64,000 nucleotides of DNA from the NCBI RefSeq assembly GCF_027474825.1, contig NZ_CP107030.1:1804529-1868528 (forward strand). The letters are read 5' to 3'. Of the stretch, positions 60,601 to 64,000 are shown piece by piece. How positions within the stretch are numbered: position 1 is the stretch's first letter; every line of letters starts with the position of its first letter. The position numbers and the translations under genes were made by a program. A model generated the notes under the pieces. It did no database searches, was not told the origin of the DNA, and was given only the letters and a program-made list of their open reading frames with translations. This DNA comes from Maribacter halichondriae (lineage in GTDB: Bacteria; Bacteroidota; Bacteroidia; Flavobacteriales; Flavobacteriaceae).

Positions 60601-62817
60601 ATTTTTATTGGCGCAGTTATCCCCTAGTTGAGTACAACTTCCTTCATCCAATTGTTCCCAAACAATATTCTGGGCGTCTAGAATATCGACCTGTATACCC
60701 CTTGTGTCGTTCAATCCGCAAAGAAATAGTTTTGGCAAAGGAGTACCGTCATTACAATCGGGAACAATCTCTCCGGCCAAATCATTGGTAGGGTCCGTAT
60801 CGGCGTTAACGGAATTAAAATATTCGATGACCGGATTAGGAATCGTTCCAGAACCGTAAGGCACTACATGAATGATTTCCTTGAACCCTTTACAAGGGTC
60901 GGCAACGATTTTATCCACAATATAGGTTCCTACTGTGGTAACTTGAATCGTACTTGGGTCGTTATCGGGATCGCCATCGTTAATGGTGGTATCACTTGCA
61001 TCGAAAACACCATTGTCATTGTCATCCCTTTTCCAAATATATTCATCGAATCCATCCCCGGCATCCAAAATCGCGGAAGCACCACAAAGCTCTACGGTGC
61101 GTTCGAAATTACAATCGGAAAGGTCATCCAAAAGAAAGTTTGTTGCCCCGGGAATTACAAATCCGCAGGCATCAAAGTCGGTAACACTTTCATCATTGGA
61201 AATCAAGGCACTGTTCTCGACACCCCGATAACTTGAAAAGGCCAAGTTTTGGATAAGGTCAGAACATGCATCGATAAAGTCAAAACAATTTTCGGCAACG
61301 TCGACTCGCATGCGAATCGAATATGCGGGATCATTTTCATTGACAAGGTCGTCGGGCACATAGAAGTATATGGTATGTGTGGCAACATCGTAGCTGTACT
61401 CAACCCCGGCCGGCAGGGTAAGATCCGCTGCGGTAAAATCGTTTCCGTTGGGTGGGTGTACATTTACAGGAAGTACGTCGCGAATGGTATACCAAGCCCC
61501 AGTTTGTGGCCCATTTCCTGGCCCCGGTCCGGTGGCATCATCGTTACCTATATTTTGGAAAGTCAACACATAGTCCAAGGTTTGCCCAAGATTTACGCCT
61601 AGACCTGTGATATCGGTCCCTCCGATATCTTCGACACGCTTTTCGAGCACCACATTGGGGGCAATAATCTCTACGTCAAAAGCCGTAAAGAAAATATCAT
61701 ATTTATCCTGCGACGAACTTGCTCTGAGTATGGCACTTGTTGCGTCATTGGGAATGACATTGTTAAAGTTGTTTACAACGGGAAATAAGTCGGTATCCCA
61801 CCCCAAAGTGTTCACACTGTTCGGGTTTCTTGCGGTAAGAATATTGGGATCAATCGAGATGTTCGAGTTAAAGAAGTTGTTGGCAGGGTTTACCGTACTG
61901 CTTAATGGGGTAAAAGGATTCCCTCCGGAACTTATCGAGAGGCCGTCACCCGGAATGTTATTATCACCTTCAAGAGCGGCGACAGCGATGTTTGCATTAA
62001 CATTGAAAGGTGCAGGGAGGGTGGTAAATCCGCTAATCGGAATATCAGTAGTTTCACCGGATTTAATTCCTGCATAGCCGTCAAAAGTAGTGATGTATTT
62101 ACTTCCGGGAAGATTTGGATTTTCATAAACGACGACCATAGTCCATCCTCCTGATATACCTCCCTGTATTCCCCCGCCTAGGCTGGCCCTAACGTTGGCT
62201 ACAAAATAGTCTCCGTCAGGATTCGGAAGTGCCGTCAATATTGAAGTTACGTCCTTATAACAGGCATACGGACTGTAATTGCCGAAATCGGCATCTCCAT
62301 CGCCGTCGAAGAGAATTTCATCCGCTGTAATATCCTGATAGGCCCCGCCGGGCACTTGAAACTTGATCTGGTCGATGTTGCTTCGATCCGGATTTACGTA
62401 AACGGCGCCCCAATAGAGACCTGCATAGCGGATTAATGAACAGCTTTCATCGGGCACATCTAAAGTGGCGCTACTGGAACTAAATGTAGTGGCATCACCG
62501 TCAATGTCGATGTACTGCATGTTAAGATTGTCATTGTACTGAGAGGCGCCCCCTGTTGCGTTATAGGGATCATTGGGGCTTGCTGCCGGGTAGTTCACCC
62601 AGCGTCGTCTCCACCTGTTCCCATTCCAGTACCACTCCCATCCAGAAAAAGCATCTTGCTGCCTATTTACTATGTTGTTGGCAATAAAGGTGAGTTCACC
62701 TCTAATATCCGCCGAATAGCGAACATCAAAGTCGTTTTTTACCTGTGAAAAGACGGAAGAAAGCCCCATAAAGAAGATAAGGGCCAATAAAAACTTTGTG
62801 GTTGACTTTATAAACAT
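54628..62817 (-). CDS. SprB-like giant surface protein, N-terminal part (separated by a frameshift)
   Basis: First ~2730 residues of the surface protein. The ATG at 62817 gives a signal peptide (KFLLALIFFMGLSSVFSQ); a TTG at 62844 would add nine residues before it. Residues up to about 400 form a distinct head domain (RYAGLYWGAVYVNPDRSNID, GDYFVANVRASLGGG), followed by DUF11-like and Cys-rich sections and then dozens of SprB-type repeats. A run of seven Pro occurs in one repeat. The frame stops at 54628 in a G6 run (plus-strand C6, 54638-54643); one more G continues it as DEGGFSIDITLDVAGI and joins the C-terminal part, giving about 4,600 residues in all. SprB-type proteins act in adhesion and gliding on surfaces. 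Confidence 0.92.
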   Translation of the reverse strand: MFIKSTTKFLLALIFFMGLSSVFSQVKNDFDVRYSADIRGELTFIANNIVNRQQDAFSGWEWYWNGNRWRRRWVNYPAASPNDPYNATGGASQYNDNLNMQYIDIDGDATTFSSSSATLDVPDESCSLIRYAGLYWGAVYVNPDRSNIDQIKFQVPGGAYQDITADEILFDGDGDADFGNYSPYACYKDVTSILTALPNPDGDYFVANVRASLGGGIQGGISGGWTMVVVYENPNLPGSKYITTFDGYAGIKSGETTDIPISGFTTLPAPFNVNANIAVAALEGDNNIPGDGLSISSGGNPFTPLSSTVNPANNFFNSNISIDPNILTARNPNSVNTLGWDTDLFPVVNNFNNVIPNDATSAILRASSSQDKYDIFFTAFDVEIIAPNVVLEKRVEDIGGTDITGLGVNLGQTLDYVLTFQNIGNDDATGPGPGNGPQTGAWYTIRDVLPVNVHPPNGNDFTAADLTLPAGVEYSYDVATHTIYFYVPDDLVNENDPAYSIRMRVDVAENCFDFIDACSDLIQNLAFSSYRGVENSALISNDESVTDFDACGFVIPGATNFLLDDLSDCNFERTVELCGASAILDAGDGFDEYIWKRDDNDNGVFDASDTTINDGDPDNDPSTIQVTTVGTYIVDKIVADPCKGFKEIIHVVPYGSGTIPNPVIEYFNSVNADTDPTNDLAGEIVPDCNDGTPLPKLFLCGLNDTRGIQVDILDAQNIVWEQLDEGSCTQLGDNCANKNLTCTWNQVGIGNNYTVDSAGKYRLQVTYQNGCTSRFYFNVFQNTLDVQANKRDIICGTPGNITVTNPTTGYGYRLVDDATGNVIVPFSTNNTFDFATGENGGYRVEVTQLDGSGQPIPNACIFSTNAIGILERDMSTSVTVTPTTCIALGTINLQVSGVDPDYEYEIRLDDGTPPPPPPPNDPYYGQHPGGTLVDSETAQPDNNFTFSDLIPGDYFAIAKTADGCIHVESVIIVDNDDLRLTANVTQPIICGNGIIDMQPNGGQPDYTYAIWTFVDEGGTTITSYPDVTSIPPGEYQTNTDFNITVPGEYSFVVVDENNCSYISNTVTIMEPTIAYTTSFTDETCFGAADGSISVNVTDNAGFSLSYLLTYPDTTTDSNTSGTFTNLPQGDYTLAIVQTSSTVLCQIEETFTIAGPTEGVSGTAAILLDYTCDQNGSIQAQNVTGGTAPYEYSIDGVNFFSGVGAETFSNLTDGTYTITIRDANDCTFTTNAVIFDPLNEPSDLTFVASAPNCPSLTSDVTVTVTNGNTPFTFDIMAPSPIAATSTSGSSADFNGLAPNTYTFRVTDDKGCVYTEDFRIDPVDQIGVTSQLDNNITCFGLSDGGATFNVSDYGASYDYSITGPAPFSGTAQTANAIPLTGLAAGTYTITVTDNDTNCTATVDVTIAAPPAALIISDLDVTDLSCSTSGTVPGSVVITASDGWGSYEYELRDPSGTLVGGPQSTTSFTGLTDTSGNYEVTVRDAGGCVITDTFSLTSTVAPTLEVSANSLCYDSTTGLTLTANVTAGGVGPFQYRLNGGAYQTNATFTGLGPGSYALEVIDSKNCMGTASIDVFPTLTASAALVKDLDCTATPDAEISINIAGGNPTFSYEVFLNGASFQASTPVPSIPFSYFTDTAGTYEFVITDTESCTVTTNQIIVSDNSPPTVVEVITEPLCNTSADGIAELQISGGLPPYQIVFDGSASSAQTTYPGLADGTYNYTVTDSKGCVFADNVTLTAPSVINPGTITVVTDYRCDNTSATIQVTGYSGGTPGYTFSLDGVNFQGADTFNTGITAGTYAITVKDANDCTEETPAIIIDPRDPPTELSFAQTAPTCPSIVSDVTVTVSGGTAPFNYEITAPAGSVIDNGSSNVFTGLAPGTYTFEITDDKECTIQRTYTVTDIDRVAVLAQLTNNVSCFGASDGAFSFTVSDFASTYSYAVTNSVAAVVQSQNNINTATPITVTGLAAETYTVTITDDTTNCTATTSMTIENPPAALDFTFTNTPVTCAENSTITVTPIGGWGSYEYQLENTAGPAIVYAYQSANTFANVPAGTYDIYIRDAGNCVVIRPITINPAQAPSIAIDATSDYCFDGTDQASLVINITDGIAPYTYSINGGGQTAVVGNPFTISNLIPGTYDIQVTDAFGCVSNVLSSVTIEPQLTASAIVTKSLDCTVSPDAVIDVTINNGYLPYTTYEVSTNGGTTWSATTSIVGNTFSYSASTAGTYDFRITDNQGCQVIARAVVDPITNPDITSLIETVSILCNGDAGATIQVNLDNTQGLAPFTISVVNTTTVTNYGTQTSGLPAGSYEVTVTDAKSCTDMETIVIGEPVAITYDVNLVPITCNAATGTDPGSITVENVAGGIAEFTYHLTGNNGYSSTYTTTTGGEDHTFAILEFGIYEVDVIDSNGCSVRTTNIIASPPNDLDIDVSTATPDCTTGGTAIITVASIVGSGNYEFAILETYISPYSSSYVLADAPGGDTATFTGLTPGITYTFVVHDLTTNCYYFETADTPIDSPSSLTSSLDAINNVTCTGSNDGNVSFSFDNYEGDATSVDYEIFNSQSNVTTGIGGSSAVNPPAVGTGVSVSNLGPLSPGVYYILFTENGGTTYNGCTVASAQFTITESTNTLAVTATVDKNDNCNLNAGQVSAIGQFGTAPYQYQIALSTDPAPTALTWAGSTANVFNVEGGNYIVYIKDANNCIRFDTANVPTDPSPEISLATTDQCTSDEGGSL

Positions 62818-62844
62818 CAGGTCGGTTAAGTTTAGTTTTACCAA

Positions 62845-63690
62845 TAGACAGCCTATTTGTACTTTAATTTGGTCACGATAGTCTTCCTAGTGACAAAACA
62901 TGGCAATGGAAAGCTATCAACAACAAATATTAGTCATAATATTGAGAGCTTGAATTTAATGTTGTAGCCTATTGGTATTATGTTGTGAAATGCGAATTAA
63001 GCAAGGTGTATAGATTTGTAAATCACCCATTTTGCCAAGCCTAGTCGTTGGTCAAAGGGAATATGGCTTTAGTCGAGAAAAGGGTATTTTGAGAAGGAAA
63101 CGGCCGATTGATTCTTCTAGGAAATATTCGAATTAGCGATAATTGGCCTAAATCGTTTTATAAAAATCAAGTCATACAATGCTTCTAACAGAGCATATTC
63201 TATCACTTTGATTTTGGATTTCTTCATGGATTAAAAAATTCAATTAGGTTCGCGTTCAATGAGCTGGTTACAGATTAGGGAACTGGCTGGGACAACTTTT
63301 TCTTCGAGCAGTTTCCTTTTTTAGAGGCGAAGTGTCCTGAGTATGTTGGGACAGGAAATTGAGTTTGTGACCTGGATTGAAATTCACGACCAATTGAACA
63401 TGACACTAATATACTGGTAACCTCCGCCTCTGAAGAAGGATTATGCCACGTAATAAAAAAAGGTAGATTTTTTTGTTCTCTTTCGCTCTGAAAATACCAA
63501 ATAAAGGAAAGAAAGTAAAGGTTAGTTATCGGAAAAAGCGTATCCTGTTTAAAAAAGTTTAGTCAAATACAATGTTAACCAAATTAGTATTCTATTTTCG
63601 AAATTTGGCATCTGCCTACCTACAGGTTTAGAATTTTGTGCCTAAAAAGATCTGGCCAGCTTGTCCCCAAAATAGCGATTAGTTACCTGG
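62845..63690. other. Non-coding gap upstream of the sprB-like gene
   Basis: I see no gene, RNA or strong hairpin in this stretch on either strand; open frames are very short. It must contain the promoter of the sprB-sprF unit on the minus strand, but no exact TTG-N-TAnnTTTG was found. The length is unusual for this otherwise compact window. Confidence 0.5.
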
Positions 63691-64000
63691 TTAAGCCATA
63701 TTATTAGGCGATACCCGCATGATCCACATTTTATCGTCATACGCGTCGTTTAGTTTTGAGTAGTAAGAAATAAGGGCATTGTTCCATGATTCGTGGCGCT
63801 TTAGGTAGACGTATCTCCAGTTGTTTTCCGGGTTTACGAAGTAACTGGCGCTTAGCCCATAGGAATTTAAAAGTTCGATGAAACGTGTGGCGTTTTTAGG
63901 GTTGGCGAATACATTGGCAATAATATAATAGCCCGAGCCTACCCCATCGATTTTGAACGTTCTCGGGTCGGCCCCATTGTTCTCAATCTCATCGTTTACT
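63691..64000 (-). CDS. SPOR-like C-terminal domain protein, 3' end only
   Basis: Last 102 residues of a gene that begins beyond the window; the stop is TAA at 63693-63691. The visible part has GYYIIANVFANPKNATRFIE, then a Tyr-rich strand and SWNNALISYYSKLNDAYDDK, ending KMWIMRVSPNNMA, the pattern of a SPOR-like repeat pair found at the C-terminus of flavobacterial surface or type IX secretion-linked proteins. Such domains bind peptidoglycan in other bacteria. It lies upstream of the sprB-like gene on the same strand, so it may belong to the same gliding or secretion locus. Confidence 0.65.
   Translation of the reverse strand, partial: VNDEIENNGADPRTFKIDGVGSGYYIIANVFANPKNATRFIELLNSYGLSASYFVNPENNWRYVYLKRHESWNNALISYYSKLNDAYDDKMWIMRVSPNNMA

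Overview
The window reads as chromosomal DNA of a marine, polysaccharide-degrading member of the Flavobacteriaceae (Bacteroidota). This rests on a giant SprB-type surface protein ending in a type B type IX secretion signal next to a PorP/SprF-like gene, many signal peptides and lipoproteins, several secreted glycoside hydrolases (GH16, apiosidase-like DUF4038, GH95, GH5), and promoters of the Bacteroidota form TTG-N17-23-TAnnTTTG. I see no rRNA, CRISPR array, phage module or intact insertion sequence. The genus cannot be decided from sequence alone.

Layout. 0-2.8 kb: GH16 (5' end outside the window), a small unknown gene and a DUF5060/DUF4038 hydrolase. 2.8-10.1 kb: Na+/H+ antiporter with TrkA domain (minus), then an exported-protein run of MBL hydrolase, SMP-30, S8 protease and M1 peptidase. 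10.2-13.2 kb (minus): GCS2-CBS amidoligase joined end to end with an AspA/AstE-type hydrolase. 13.4-15.4 kb: rnpA and an S41 protease. 15.6-20 kb: DinB protein, amidohydrolase, SMP-30 lactonase, SDR and VOC genes. 20.2-30.3 kb: DUF5009 membrane protein, then a tight plus-strand run of GH95 fucosidase, S10 carboxypeptidase, PqqB-like MBL, an unknown secreted protein, a fructosamine-kinase-like gene and a PQQ dehydrogenase with a heme c domain. 30.4-35.4 kb: DinB protein, then Gfo/Idh/MocA oxidoreductase, acyl-CoA synthetase, a 39-residue membrane peptide and a sodium:solute symporter. 35.4-41.1 kb: NlpC/P60 lipoprotein, a C5 DNA methyltransferase with a nuclease-like tail, a GH5 enzyme with an inserted module, and a small unknown protein. 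41.1-47.9 kb: GNAT, CDF transporter, rpiB, rnr, DUF2807, LysE, tRNA-Cys and folB. 48.0-62.8 kb: sprF-like and the sprB-like giant gene. 63.7 kb to the end: 3' end of a SPOR-like gene.

Four genes (rnpA, amidohydrolase, fructosamine kinase, sprB-like) are each interrupted by one frameshift lying exactly in a short homopolymer. Each is restored by changing the run length, so sequencing or assembly error is the simplest explanation, although true breaks or phase variation are not excluded.

The most interesting items are the methyltransferase-nuclease fusion, the GCS2-CBS/AspA pair (a possible peptide amidoligase system), the short membrane peptide coupled to the symporter, clustered palindromic repeats between 33.5 and 36.8 kb, and a broken copy of the tRNA-Cys 3' half beside the intact gene.
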